From NCBI GenBank assembly GCA_016710075.1, contig JADJLO010000041.1:186001-250000 (forward strand): a DNA stretch of 64,000 nucleotides. The letters are read 5' to 3'. A program made the position numbers and the translations under genes. The notes beneath the pieces are model-generated. The model ran no database searches, had not been told where the DNA came from, and worked only from the letters and a program-made list of their open reading frames with translations. This stretch comes from Acidobacteriota bacterium (lineage in GTDB: Bacteria; Acidobacteriota; Blastocatellia; RBC074). This document shows, in pieces, positions 1 to 9,591 of the stretch; positions within the stretch are counted from its first letter, which is position 1; each line of letters begins with the position of its first letter.

Positions 1-625
1 AATTCGCGGCCGGCGCCGAAAGCAAGGACCTGATCGGCGGTGAGTCTCGGTTTGCGGGGCGAGTTGCCGGGGGCGGGATAGCCTACGGTGAGCAGCATCG
101 CCGGGACATAGCGGTCCGGGATATTGAATTCGCGTTTGACGGCTTCGGCATCGAAGCCGATCATCGGGCCGGAGACGAACCCTTTGGCCTGGGCGGCGAT
201 CATGAGAGTCATAGCGGCCATGCTCGCGGATCTGATGGCCTCATCGCGGGCGAAGCGATCGTTGTTGATGTAGTTTTTGGAAGATGACGTCGCCCATTTA
301 TCGACGGCCTCCTGCGACATCTGACCTGATTCGACCATAGGAGCGAGAATCTCAGGGAGTTTTTCATATCCCTGCAGATCGCCGAGGACGATGAAGGTGA
401 CGGAGGCATCGACAACTTTCTGCTGTTTGTAGGCCAGGGCCTTGAGGCGCTCCTTGTCTTCGTGTTTGACGAGCGCGATGAAACGCCAGTGCTGGATGTT
501 GTAAGCGGATGGTGATTGCGTGGCGTAGCTCACCAGTTCCCTTATCTCATCTTCCGATAATGATTTGTCGTATCGAATTTGTTTATGGAAATTCTTTGCC
601 TGATCAATTCAAGAGTTTGATTCAT
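1..625 (-). CDS. Nitroreductase family protein, frameshifted, runs off left edge
   Basis: FMN-dependent NAD(P)H oxidoreductase family; substrate unknown. The start (ATG at 623-625) gives MNQTLELIRQRISINKFDTT and then hits a stop after 28 codons. The +1 frame takes up exactly where the family sequence should continue (KSLSEDEIRELVSYATQSPS, then NIQHWRFIAL, the flavin-binding N-terminus) and stays open to the window edge. Adding one A to the A-run at 564-566 joins the two, so a single-base deletion, probably a sequencing error, splits the gene. The ATG overlaps the TGA of the upstream gene as ATGA (622-625), and no Shine-Dalgarno is visible, so translation is probably coupled to the NRPS-like gene. 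The C-terminus lies outside the window. Confidence 0.8.
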
Positions 626-1322
626 ATTGATTGAGATTGCAGCTTTATTGATTCTTGATTACGTTGAATTGTAACGGGGCACCCGGCATAAGAGCGGCCC
701 GGAAGCAGGACTTCGCGTTTCATAACGACGCTGTGCGGAGCGACGTAGGTATTGGCTCCGACATCGCCTCCGTAGAGCATGACGGCATTGCCGGCGACTG
801 TAGCGCCCTTGCGGATCCAGACGTGATCGATCTTAAGGACTCTGTCTTCGAAGGTGTGGGCCTGAAAATGGCAGGTGACCGTAGAACCTTCTTCGAAATT
901 GAGCATATCGGGATCGACGACCTGAGCAAAGCCTCCGCCGAGGACAACGTTGCGGCCGATTCGCGAACCCATCGCCCGGAGGTACCAGTTGAGCAGGAGC
1001 GTTCCTTCTAACAGGGTCAAAGCGGGTCTGGCGTAGATTCCCCAGGCGACGTAGAGGAAATCCCAGCGGCTGCACCAGCAGGACCATAAAGGATGGATTC
1101 CGGGCCTGACGCGGCCGATCAGCATCCATTTCAATGCCACCAGAAGCAGGCAAAAAAAGACGGTCACACCGAGGTTCATCAGCGGAACATCGACCAGCAG
1201 GAAGACCGGGAACGAATAGTCGCGCTCGGCCATCGAGAGCAATTTGAACCAGGCCGAAAAGACCAGAACCGGAATCACGGTCAGAGTAAACCGGAGCAGC
1301 TCCCAGAAGACCCTGTTGAGTA
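622..1322 (-). CDS. Membrane NRPS-like synthetase, C-terminal part (TM5-6 and third soluble domain)
   Basis: C-terminal part of the gene that starts at 4641. A one-base indel near 1318-1323 separates it: the middle piece ends in 15 spurious residues, while this frame continues the family sequence as LLNRVFWELLRFTLTVIPVL. Two hydrophobic stretches follow, then the recurring 'GRVRPG' linker and a third hexapeptide-type domain that includes GSRIGRNVVLGGG and HVWIRKGATVAGNAVMLYGG. The open frame used alone begins at 1278. It ends in TGA inside the ATGA overlap with the nitroreductase. It is not an independent acetyltransferase: it matches the last third of the NRPS terminal module. Confidence 0.78.
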
Positions 1323-3518
1323 GCGAATCGTCGATGGATTATGGGTCAGGCTACGATCGACTTCGATCACTTCGCGCCGCGGGAGTTCGAATGGAGGTTG
1401 TCCGAACCATGATGTTCCCGGTCGGATAATCGTATCGTCGGCAACAGTGCTGACTCCGATCAGAACGTCATCGGGAAGCTTCTGGCCCAACGGAATTACC
1501 GCGTGATTGCCGAGGAAGGTATTGCTGCCGAGCCGCGTCAGTTCGAGTTTGACAGTCCCGCGATGAACGCGAGGGCCGCCGAGATAAATGCCGTCGGCGA
1601 AGAATGTTTCCGGCCCGATCTCGATCAGTTCCGGTACGACATCGATGATCGTGCTGATTTCGCAGTCGCGCCCGACCTTCATTCCAGCCATCCGCAGCCA
1701 GATTGGCCAGAACAGAGTTCCGCTCAATGCCTCTCCCGCGGATTGGACCATCCAGCTTTTCAGCCAGACGCGTATGTAGGAGATTCCCCAGCGGTTGATG
1801 ACACCGGGGCGAACCCTCCCCATCGCTCTGACGGCGAAAGCTTCGATGGCCAGCGCAAGTGGCACCGGCAACGTCACGAGCAATGCAGATGCGAGCAGAA
1901 AGCTGCCGCTGAGATTCGGTGAATTTATCCAGTTGAGCGCGCTTTGAGAATCGAGGCCATAAAGAATCGCCAGCACGGCCGTGGGAAGCTCGATCGGCAA
2001 TAGAAGAACCAGGCCGAGAAGGAATCTTGCCGCAACAAGCATCACCCCATGCTGCAATTGTGAGTAGCTGCGCTCTGCCGGATCGAGATCAGGTTTTTGA
2101 GGGGCAAGGCCGGCTTTTTTAGCGGGAATGCCATCCCATTTTTCTCCACGGGGAATGCGCCCACCTTCGGAAAGCGAGGATAAAGCCGTGAGATATGAGT
2201 CCGGCTCCATTACGGTATTGCCGCCAAGTCCGGCTCTGATGTCGAGCGTGGCGCCGTCTCCGATAGAGATTGAACCGGCAACTATCTGACCGCCTTCCAG
2301 GTCGATCAGCCTTAAAGCAGCCTCCTGGATGATTGTGACGTCGTCGCCTATTTCCAGAAGATCCCATCCACCCTGCAGCAGGTTGACTCCGCGATGAATG
2401 TGAACCCGGCGTCCGATTCGGGCTCCAAGGGCTCTCAGGGCCATCTGCTGAAAGACAGTTCCTTCAAGCAGTGGCCAGGGAATGATTCGAACCGTTTTCT
2501 GCACCATCCAGTTCCGCACGTAGAAGCTTCCCCAGACTGGCGCGCGCAGCGGGCGATAGCGACCGATCAGCAGCTTCTTGATCGAGGCGGCAAATATCAC
2601 CGATAAGGGCGTGTAAATAACCAGCCCGGCGAAGATCAATATCGGGCTCAGCAGTATAAAACTGATGAAGCCAATCGCTTCAATCAACAGCGGCATGAGC
2701 TCGAAAGCCGCAATGTAGGTAATGACCGATCCGCCGATGAGTCCTGCAGCGAGCCAGGCAATCTGCATCAAAGTCGCAGCGACGGGGCTTACCGGCGCTC
2801 TCGCAGGCACTTCCTCAATGAAATCTGCTGCGCCTGTTTCCGAACCGGACTGCAGACGCTCAGCCAGGGCGGCAACAGTGCGCGTCTCATAAATATCCCG
2901 CACGGTCACAGACTGCGTCGCCGCATCATCGCGCAGCAGCGAAACGAGGATTGCCGAGTGCAGCGAATCCCCGCCGAGATCGTTGAAGAAATCGTCTTCG
3001 ATCGAAATATCGTTTTGCAGGTTGAGCACCTGCCTGATGGTCGCAGCCAGCTTCTCTTCAACGCCATTGCGCGGCGGCACGATTATCTTGTCTTCATCCT
3101 GTCCCGGAGCTTCAATAGTCGGCAGTTCCCTGCGGTTGAGCTTTCCTCCAACCGTTTTGGGCAGCTCGCCGATCAGCGCAAACCTGCCTGGAACCATGTA
3201 TGACGGCAGCGCTCTACGCAATGCATTCTTTAAATCGTCGAATGACGGGGTGTGGCCGGCTTCCGCAACGATGTATGCCGCAAGCAACTGCTGCGCGCCT
3301 TCCTGCTGAACACGGCAGGCCGCCTCACGAACTCCATGGCATTCGGCAAGCGTCGATTCAATGGCTTCGAGTTCGATGCGGTATCCACGCAGCTTGACCT
3401 GCGAATCAATGCGCCCGTGGTAGAAATAGTTACCTTCAAGATCGCAGTTGACGAGATCGCCCGTACGGTAGATTCGGCCGAACTTCGGATGATCGGGGAA
3501 TTTTTGAGCCGTCAATTC
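1323..3518 (-). CDS. Membrane NRPS-like synthetase, middle part (end of A domain, carrier domain, TM1-4, soluble domains 1-2)
   Basis: Continues the adenylation domain after a one-base insertion at about 3518-3519 (a GG that should be G on the coding strand). Visible in order are adenylation motifs A7 (YRTGDLV) and A8 (GRIDSQVKLRGYRIELEAIE), then a carrier domain with the phosphopantetheine serine in DDFFNDLGGDSLHSA. After that, hydrophobic pairs alternate with hexapeptide-repeat soluble domains (GARIGRRVHIHRGVNLLQGG; GMKVGRDCEISTIIDVVPE). There is no condensation or thioesterase domain. This is the 'NRPS terminal domain' family, also found in epsilon-poly-L-lysine synthetase. The frame is open to 1281. 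The product amino acid cannot be read with confidence. Confidence 0.85.
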
Positions 3519-4641
3519 CAGGACTGTTGCGATAACCTCGGGCCAGGCCGATTCCTCCCAGGCAGAGTTCGCCCTTCTCGCCGATCGGAACCTCATCGAG
3601 CGAATCGTCGAGCAACCAGGCATTGAGTCCTCTGACCGGACGGCCAATCGTAATCGGCTCGCCGGCTTTGATTGTTCCTCTCACTGCCGTGACGGTGCAC
3701 TCTGTCGGGCCATAGCCGTTTTCGAGGCGAGTGCCACGGGACCAGCGGTCTGCGATATCGCGCGGCAGCGCCTCTCCGCCGACGTAAATCAGAGCAAGAT
3801 CCGGCAACTCATTTTCCGGATCGCTGCATCCTGTCGTGCGCAGCAGCGTAGGCGGAGGGGTCAGAACCGTAATCCGCTCATCCCTCAGCCACCTTACTAG
3901 ATCGGGCCCGAGTCTCACTGCATCGTCATCCATGACGACGACAGTCGCGCCCACAGCAAGCGCCATCCAGATCTCTTCAACCGAGGAGTCATACGCCGGC
4001 GACGATCCCTGGGCTATGCGATCGGACGGCCCGAGTCTGAACTCCTCTACATCCGATCCCACCAGATTCACAATGCTGCGATGCTCGATCATGACGCCCT
4101 TGGGCCGACCCGTCGTGCCTGAGGTGTAGATGAGATAGGCAAGGTGCCCGGGCGTCAGCCATTTGGGAGCGAGGCGTTCCGAGGCATGTTCAATTTCATT
4201 CTCAAAGAGTTCTTCGATATCGATGACGCGATGATCGTCAACCCAGCACTGAGCCGCACGGACACTGCCCGCGCGATCGGTAATTATCGCAACGGGCTGC
4301 GAATCTTCAATGATGTTTTTCACCTGATCATCGGGAAATGACGGATCGATGCAGGCATAGGCCGCTCCGGCCTTGAGGATTCCAAGCTGGCTGATGTAAA
4401 GATGCTCGCTGCTGCGCGGCAGCATTATCGCCACAACACACTCTTCGATCACGAACCTGCTCAAAAATGCCGCCACCCGGTCAGACAATCGGCCAAGCTC
4501 AGAATACTGTATCAGGCGCCTTTCATGGCGATCGCGTCCCGGCGGGATATCCAGCGCGATCTTGTCCGGCCACTTCTCAGCAGCCCTTTCGAAGAAATGA
4601 TGCAGCAGCAGTGGCTCATCATCGTGAGCGGACTGACTCAT
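3519..4641 (-). CDS. Membrane NRPS-like synthetase, N-terminal adenylation domain
   Basis: N-terminal part of an approximately 1,340-residue synthetase. The adenylation domain activates an amino acid as its AMP ester. Motif A3 (LIYTSGTTGRPKGVMIEH) and A5 (NGYGPTECTVTA) are intact, and the frame is lost after GGIGLARGYRN. The start is placed at ATG 4641 (MSQSAHDDEPLLLHHFFERA), where the family homology begins, with GAGG about 13 bases upstream. The frame extends back to 4851, but that part runs through an intergenic inverted repeat and is unlikely to be coding. It is first in a unit with the downstream nitroreductase. Total length and layout fit the epsilon-polylysine-synthetase type. Substrate and product are inferred, not shown. 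Confidence 0.85.
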
Positions 4642-4722
4642 GTTTTCGTGTAAACCTCGGTTCTGGTTAATGAATAAGGGCGGAAGGAGAATACGAAAGT
4701 TTCGAGATAAATGGAATTCATT

Positions 4723-4993
4723 TGGAGTGCGGCGTCGAACGATACTTCTGGCGAATTCATTCTTTGGTAGATTGTCAGAAATTACAGAATCAAAATACGA
4801 GCGGGAGCGCAGGCGTCCCGCCTGCTTGTATTGATGTATCTGCACATTCATATCAGATTTGCGTTAATCGAATTGACGCAGGCGGGACGCCTGCGCTCCC
4901 GCTCGTATTTCGACCATTCCAAAATATCAATGAAACAGGGGAAACAGGCTATAAATTCAATTCGCCAGCAGCATCTCGAATCGCCGCACTCCA
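4723..4993. repeat. Nested inverted-repeat element (REPIN/MITE-like)
   Basis: This 355-bp gap between the NRPS start and the pirin gene holds no gene. Its core is a perfect 33-bp inverted repeat, 4793-4825 against 4878-4910, and each arm itself contains the palindrome GCAGGCG-TCC-CGCCTGC. An outer 12-bp pair (TGGAGTGCGGCG at 4723-4734, its complement at 4982-4993) frames the core. A variant palindrome with a similar right-hand tail recurs at 29625-29740, so this looks like a dispersed non-coding element. Short open frames across it are by-products of the repeat. Confidence 0.85.
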
Positions 4994-4996
4994 TAT

Positions 4997-5692
4997 TTAC
5001 GGCAGATCGATGAGGATGATCTCGCTGTCTTTACGACCAGCGATCTCCATGCTGCCCGATTCTGTCAGTCTGGCCTGATCTCCTGACTCAAGAATCGTGC
5101 CGCTAAGATCCACTTCACCTTCGATCACGTAGAAAAACGCCCTCCTGCCGGGCTTCAAATCAAATGCGACTTTGTCCGAATCACCCAGCCGCGAGACATA
5201 GAATGTCGCATCCTGATGAATCTTCACCGCTTCAGGCATATCGCCACCCGATGCGATCGGCAACAATACCCCTTTTCGCTGCGCGGTCGTAAACTGCTTC
5301 TGCTCATATGACGGCGTGATCCCCGGCCTCTCAGGCGTGACCCACATCTGCAGCAGCCTCACCGGCTCAGTCTCAGATGCATTCAATTCCGAATGTGCGA
5401 CTCCCGTCCCCGCGCTCATCCGCTGCACCTCACCCGAATGGATTATCCCACGACCTCCTGTACTGTCCTTGTGAGCAATCTGGCCATCGAGCACGTATGT
5501 GACGATCTCCATCTCGCGGTGCGGATGCGTCGGAAACCCCGTCCCACCCGCTATCGTGTCGTGATTAAAAACCCTGAGCGGACCGAAACTCATGTTGTTC
5601 GGATCGTAATACCTGTCGAAACTGAAGAGCCAGTATGCCGAAAGCCAGTCGCTCTCCAGGTGAAACCTCTCGTCTGCCTTGATGATCTGCAT
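4997..5692 (-). CDS. Pirin family protein
   Basis: Bicupin pirin-type protein, probably cytoplasmic. Members bind a metal and act as redox sensors or quercetin dioxygenases; the role here is unknown. The N-terminal cupin carries the metal ligands expected of the family: HPHREMEIVTYVLDG (two His) and GTGVAHSE (His and Glu). The C-terminal cupin (RRAFFYVIEGEVDLSG) is preserved. The start is set at ATG 5692 (MQIIKADERF) because GGAG and AGGA lie just upstream; an open frame reaches 5743 without such a site. It follows marR by 69 bases on the same strand, so the two are probably co-transcribed and the regulator may respond to the condition pirin senses. Confidence 0.9.
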   Translation of the reverse strand: MQIIKADERFHLESDWLSAYWLFSFDRYYDPNNMSFGPLRVFNHDTIAGGTGFPTHPHREMEIVTYVLDGQIAHKDSTGGRGIIHSGEVQRMSAGTGVAHSELNASETEPVRLLQMWVTPERPGITPSYEQKQFTTAQRKGVLLPIASGGDMPEAVKIHQDATFYVSRLGDSDKVAFDLKPGRRAFFYVIEGEVDLSGTILESGDQARLTESGSMEIAGRKDSEIILIDLP

Positions 5693-5761
5693 CTTCCTGC
5701 TTTCTCCTTTCCATTCACTGCTTAATTGTTTCCTGATTGACAAGCTGGATAAAAAAATATT

Positions 5762-6199
5762 TCAGCTATCCAGCAACCTCCCGAGCAGTTTGAAGAGCTG
5801 CTTCTGCTCATCCCGATTGAGAAATTTCATAGTCTCATTGGCGAATGAGATGACATCGGGCAGCGTCTGCTCGAGAAAGTCCGCGCCTCCGTCCGTGAGA
5901 GCCACCAGATTGACGCGCCTGTCGCCGCAGGCGAGGCGTTTGACCAGACCACGCTCTTCGAGGTGATCGACCAGTTTGGGTACGTTGGCTCTTGAAGAGA
6001 GCATGCGCCGGCCGATCTCCGATTGCGAGATCGGCTCGCCCGAACCGTTGAGGATTCTCAGCACGTTATAATGATTGTCGGTCATATCCCAGCGCGAAAA
6101 TCTTTCATCAGAGGCGCGCCACAGCCTGTCGCCGACTCTCATGAGTCTGATCTGCGCCTGCTCGGCTATGCTCGGTGTTATCTTCACTCTCTTCGCCAT
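5762..6199 (-). CDS. MarR family transcriptional regulator
   Basis: 145-residue winged-helix regulator. The centre shows the MarR DNA-binding segment (ISQSEIGRRMLSSRANVPKL as recognition region, then the wing LACGDRRVNLVALTDGG). N- and C-terminal helices for dimerisation are present at normal length. It precedes the pirin gene in the same orientation and is divergent from the dehydratase at 6338, so the 138-bp spacer holds both promoters. Its own promoter (6211-6239) is near-consensus and places the start site about five bases before the ATG, with no Shine-Dalgarno at a usable distance, so the mRNA may be leaderless. The ligand is unknown. Confidence 0.93.
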   Translation of the reverse strand: MAKRVKITPSIAEQAQIRLMRVGDRLWRASDERFSRWDMTDNHYNVLRILNGSGEPISQSEIGRRMLSSRANVPKLVDHLEERGLVKRLACGDRRVNLVALTDGGADFLEQTLPDVISFANETMKFLNRDEQKQLFKLLGRLLDS

Positions 6200-6210
6200 G
6201 ACGAGCCGGA

Positions 6211-6239
6211 AAGATACTCCTTTCCCGGAATATTGTCAA
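6211..6239 (-). promoter_or_regulatory. Sigma-70-type promoter of marR, with possible operator
   Basis: Read on the minus strand: TTGACA (6239-6234), a 17-base spacer, TATCTT (6216-6211), and the marR ATG at 6199. An imperfect dyad CCGGAAAG-ATACTCC-TTTCCCGG lies over the -10 region on the plus strand, a plausible autoregulatory MarR site. The operator role is inferred. Confidence 0.75.
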
Positions 6240-6337
6240 CTGGGAAACAAATATTTTTCCTTGCATGATTCGTCTATACTTGCGGCCGGAAAAAAACAGA
6301 AGACGAATTCTGTTTTTCCTTAATCTATTAACGTGGG

Positions 6338-8077
6338 ATGGAAAACGACATGACGGAAACGAAGAAGAGCAAGCTACGCAGTAGAGCATGGTTTGGGCCG
6401 ACGGACAGGGGAGGGTTCATCCATCGGAGTTGGATGAAGAACCAGGGGCATCCGGATCATATGTTTGACGGGCGGCCGGTGATAGGGATTTGCAACACGT
6501 GGTCGGAGCTGACGCCGTGCAATGCGCATTTCCGACAGATAGCGGAGCACGTCAAGCGCGGGGTTTATGAAGCAGGGGGATTTCCGCTGGAGTTTCCGGT
6601 CATGTCGCTGGGTGAGACGCTGTTGCGGCCGACGGCGATGTTGTTCAGGAATCTGGCGAGCATGGATGTGGAGGAGTCTATCAGGGGGAATCCGATAGAC
6701 GGGGTGGTGTTGCTGGTGGGGTGCGACAAGACAACGCCGGCGTGTTTGATGGGAGCGGCGAGTTGCGATCTGCCGACGCTGACGATTTCGGGTGGTCCGA
6801 TGCTCAACGGGAAGTTCAGGGGTGAGGATATTGGATCGGGGACGAATGTCTGGAAATTCAGCGAAGAGGTTCGGAGCGGCGAGATGCCTTTGTGTGATTT
6901 TCTTGAAGCCGAAGGGTGTATGAGCCGATCCGCGGGGCACTGCATGACGATGGGGACGGCGTCGACTATGGCGAGTGTGGTCGAGTCGCTGGGGATGGGG
7001 ATGCCGCAGAATGCCGCGATTCCGGCGGTCGATTCGCGCCGCTATGCGCTGGCTCATATGGCGGGACGGCGAATCGTGGAGATGGTCGACGAAGATCTGA
7101 GGATGTCGAAGATTCTGACGCGCCAGGCTTTTGAGAATGCGATACGCGTGGTTGGAGCGATCGGCGGATCGACAAACGCGGTGATCCATCTGCTGGCGCT
7201 GGCGGGCAGACTGGGCGTCGATCTGAAGCTCGAGGACTGGGACGCGCTGGGACGCGATGTTCCCTGCCTGGTCAATCTCATGCCGTCGGGGAAATACCTG
7301 ATGGAGGATCTGTATTATGCAGGGGGCCTGCCGGCGGTCATCAACGAGCTTGGAGACCTGATTCATCGCGACGCCCTGACGGTTAACGGTAAAACGATCG
7401 GCGAGAACACGGCCGGGGCGCCCTGCTACAACAGAGAGGTGATCAAGACCATGGAAGAGCCTTTCGCACCGCAGGGAGGAATTGCCGTGCTCAAGGGAAA
7501 TCTATGCCCGAATGGAGCCGTCATCAAACCGTCGGCGGCCTCGCCTCACCTGATGAAGCATTGCGGGCGCGCGGTGGTCTTCGAGGATATAGAAGATTTT
7601 CACGCGAGGATCGATTCAACTGACCTGGATATCGACGAAAACTGCGTCATGGTCCTCAAGAACTGCGGGCCCAGAGGCTATCCGGGGATGCCCGAGGTCG
7701 GCAACATGCCGCTGCCTCCGAAAATTCTGAAAAAAGGGATAACCGATATGTTGCGAATCAGCGATGGCCGGATGAGCGGCACTGCCTATGGGACGGTAGT
7801 CCTGCACGTGACGCCCGAGTCGGCGGCCGGCGGCCCGCTGGCGCTGGTGGAGAATGGCGACATGATAGAGCTCGATGTCGAAGCTCGCCGCCTGCATCTG
7901 GATGTGACCGATGAAGAACTGAGTCGCCGCCGCGCCAAATGGCAGCCTCCGCAGTCGCCTTACACAAGAGGCTATTACAAACTCTACATCGAAAATGTCA
8001 TGGGAGCCGATCGCGGAGCCGATCTCGAATTCCTGGTCGGCAACAGCAGCACCGACGTAACGCGGGATTCTCACTAG
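6338..8077 (+). CDS. IlvD/Edd family dehydratase, probably L-arabinonate/sugar-acid dehydratase
   Basis: 579 residues, the same length as Rhizobium L-arabinonate dehydratase. The [2Fe-2S] cysteines fall at C61 (ELTPCN), C129 (LVGCDKTTPA) and C202 (AGHCMTMGTAS), each shifted by two from that enzyme. The C-terminus ends GADLEFLVG...RDSH as in the sugar-acid group rather than in IlvD proper. The expected reaction is dehydration of an aldonate to a 2-keto-3-deoxy acid in the cytoplasm. ATG 6338 is used; ATG 6350 (MTETKKSK), with GGATGG upstream, is a fair alternative. No ilv genes or sugar genes flank it, so the exact substrate (arabinonate, xylonate, dihydroxy acid) is open. Confidence 0.88.
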   Translation: MENDMTETKKSKLRSRAWFGPTDRGGFIHRSWMKNQGHPDHMFDGRPVIGICNTWSELTPCNAHFRQIAEHVKRGVYEAGGFPLEFPVMSLGETLLRPTAMLFRNLASMDVEESIRGNPIDGVVLLVGCDKTTPACLMGAASCDLPTLTISGGPMLNGKFRGEDIGSGTNVWKFSEEVRSGEMPLCDFLEAEGCMSRSAGHCMTMGTASTMASVVESLGMGMPQNAAIPAVDSRRYALAHMAGRRIVEMVDEDLRMSKILTRQAFENAIRVVGAIGGSTNAVIHLLALAGRLGVDLKLEDWDALGRDVPCLVNLMPSGKYLMEDLYYAGGLPAVINELGDLIHRDALTVNGKTIGENTAGAPCYNREVIKTMEEPFAPQGGIAVLKGNLCPNGAVIKPSAASPHLMKHCGRAVVFEDIEDFHARIDSTDLDIDENCVMVLKNCGPRGYPGMPEVGNMPLPPKILKKGITDMLRISDGRMSGTAYGTVVLHVTPESAAGGPLALVENGDMIELDVEARRLHLDVTDEELSRRRAKWQPPQSPYTRGYYKLYIENVMGADRGADLEFLVGNSSTDVTRDSH

Positions 8078-8087
8078 GAAGAGATTA

Positions 8088-8225
8088 CGAAACAGGAAAG
8101 ACAGATTACGAAACAGACGAAATAAACGAAAAATTCCCAAGCAATAAAACAGCAATTTCACCCTTTAAATATTTTCGTCTGTTTCGTTTATTTCGTCTGT
8201 TTCGTATTCTGCCTTTCCTGTTTCG
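8088..8225. repeat. Long imperfect inverted repeat, family 'TTTCGTCTGTTTCG'
   Basis: Arms 8088-8110 and 8203-8225 match at 21 of 23 positions. Inside them, gaaacagacgaaataaacga (from 8110) faces tandem TTTCGTCTGTTTCG units at 8172-8205. The same units occur at 54891-55030. The right arm ends next to the Shine-Dalgarno of the following gene, so a folded transcript could affect its translation. Confidence 0.8.
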
Positions 8226-8238
8226 GGAGCTCAATATT

Positions 8239-9561
8239 ATGCTTCAACAAGTTCTCAGACCTGTTTTTTGGGTGATATTCAGATTGATCTTCTCGGTGGA
8301 GTATTACGGAGTCGAGCATGTTCCTGAGAGGGGGCCGGTGATCATTGCCGGCAATCATCCTTCATATCTGGATCCGGTGCTGGTGGGATTGCCGCTCAGA
8401 AGGCAGATAAAGTTCATGGCGTGGGATGCCCTGTTCCGGGTACCGCTGTTGGGATTGATGATCCGGGCACTTGGCGCCTTTCCGGTGGATATAGGAAAGG
8501 GCAAGGGCGAATCGGCATTCCGCGAGGCGCTCAGAGTTCTGGGAGAGGGCGAGGTGCTGGGGATATTCCCTGAAGGGCAGCGGTCCGAGGGTGGGCCGAT
8601 GGGAGAGTTGAAGCTTGGAGTCGCAAGGCTTGCCGTTGATACAGGCGCACAGGTTGTGCCGGTGACGATCGGCGGGGCATTCCGGGCCTGGCCGAAATGG
8701 AAGCTGATTCCAAAGCCGGCGAAGATAGTGGTCCGGTTTCATCCGCCGTTGATGCTTGATGAAAAGGAAAGGCTGGAACGGAAAACCGACAGGGAGTATC
8801 ACGCGGCGATCATGCAGACTGTCGCGGAACGGATCAACCGTTCGCTGCTGCCGGCGCTGCGCGGCGGCTCGCTGATCGAGCAATACTACAAGCAGCCGCC
8901 ATCGAGCATTCGCAGTTATGAATGGGGTCCGCTGATTGCGGTGATCATCGCACTGCTGGTCTCGATCGGGCGCGGCACATTCGCAAGTCACTGGATCGAC
9001 ATAGCGTTGCCTGCGGCGATCTATTATCTTTACCTGGCCGCCGATCTGACCCTGATCAAACCCGGAAGGTTTTCGAAATGGCTCCGCAACTCCATGCCGG
9101 TCTGGCTGATTCTGATCTGGCATTACCCGCTGACTCGATACACCCTCTTGCCGACGGGATCGCTCAATCCGCTGCTCACCGGCGCGGTGCTCGCTGCTTT
9201 CTTTTCATTCTTTTACGAGGACTATTTCACGCTCCAGAAATTCGTCCGCGGCATCGTGACGGGCTACTATTTCTCGCTGCTTTTTGAGCTTGGATGGCCG
9301 GACGAGACGGGGACTTTTGTCACCCTGCTCGTCTTCATTCTGGTATTCGTCTTCTGGTACAAAGTGATCTATCGATGGCTGATCGGATTGGCTGCGGTTG
9401 TTGTAATTGCAATCGGTATCTGGATGACGGGTAAGATCGGAGCGCCGTTTCTGGTCTATGCAGCCCTGGCGGTTGGAGTCAATGCTTATCTACAGACCTT
9501 TACTTCGATAGCCTATGACATAAGAAGGGCCGGCAATGTCAACACGGGGGTGGAAGATTAA
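8239..9561 (+). CDS. PlsC-like lysophospholipid acyltransferase with polytopic membrane C-terminus
   Basis: 440 residues. The N-terminal half is a PlsC/LPLAT domain with the catalytic HX4D motif (NHPSYLD) and the phosphate-binding FPEGQRSEG, expected to acylate lysophosphatidate or a related lipid at the inner membrane. From about residue 220 the protein changes to seven or eight hydrophobic segments (for example GPLIAVIIALLVSIGRG and LVFILVFVFWYKVIYRWLI), a tail not found in standard PlsC of about 240 residues. The start at ATG 8239 is chosen because GGGAG lies nine bases upstream. The open frame continues back into the dehydratase gene and the repeat, but that part is not coding. It ends near a palindrome shared with the convergent gene. 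Confidence 0.85.
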   Translation: MLQQVLRPVFWVIFRLIFSVEYYGVEHVPERGPVIIAGNHPSYLDPVLVGLPLRRQIKFMAWDALFRVPLLGLMIRALGAFPVDIGKGKGESAFREALRVLGEGEVLGIFPEGQRSEGGPMGELKLGVARLAVDTGAQVVPVTIGGAFRAWPKWKLIPKPAKIVVRFHPPLMLDEKERLERKTDREYHAAIMQTVAERINRSLLPALRGGSLIEQYYKQPPSSIRSYEWGPLIAVIIALLVSIGRGTFASHWIDIALPAAIYYLYLAADLTLIKPGRFSKWLRNSMPVWLILIWHYPLTRYTLLPTGSLNPLLTGAVLAAFFSFFYEDYFTLQKFVRGIVTGYYFSLLFELGWPDETGTFVTLLVFILVFVFWYKVIYRWLIGLAAVVVIAIGIWMTGKIGAPFLVYAALAVGVNAYLQTFTSIAYDIRRAGNVNTGVED

Positions 9562-9591
9562 AGTATCTGGATACAACTCGGGAAATCAGCA

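Noticed and set aside
622..1278. Independent hexapeptide acetyltransferase gene
   Set aside because: Its sequence continues the NRPS terminal module in phase after a one-base correction, so it is part of that gene.
4831..5013. Short frame with the sequence QAGRLRSRSYFD
   Set aside because: Read-through of an inverted repeat; the mirrored arm gives the same peptide on the other strand.
6374..7366. 330-codon minus-strand frame opposite the dehydratase
   Set aside because: Arg/His/Gln-rich translation typical of antisense to a GC-rich gene; the plus-strand enzyme is clearly real.
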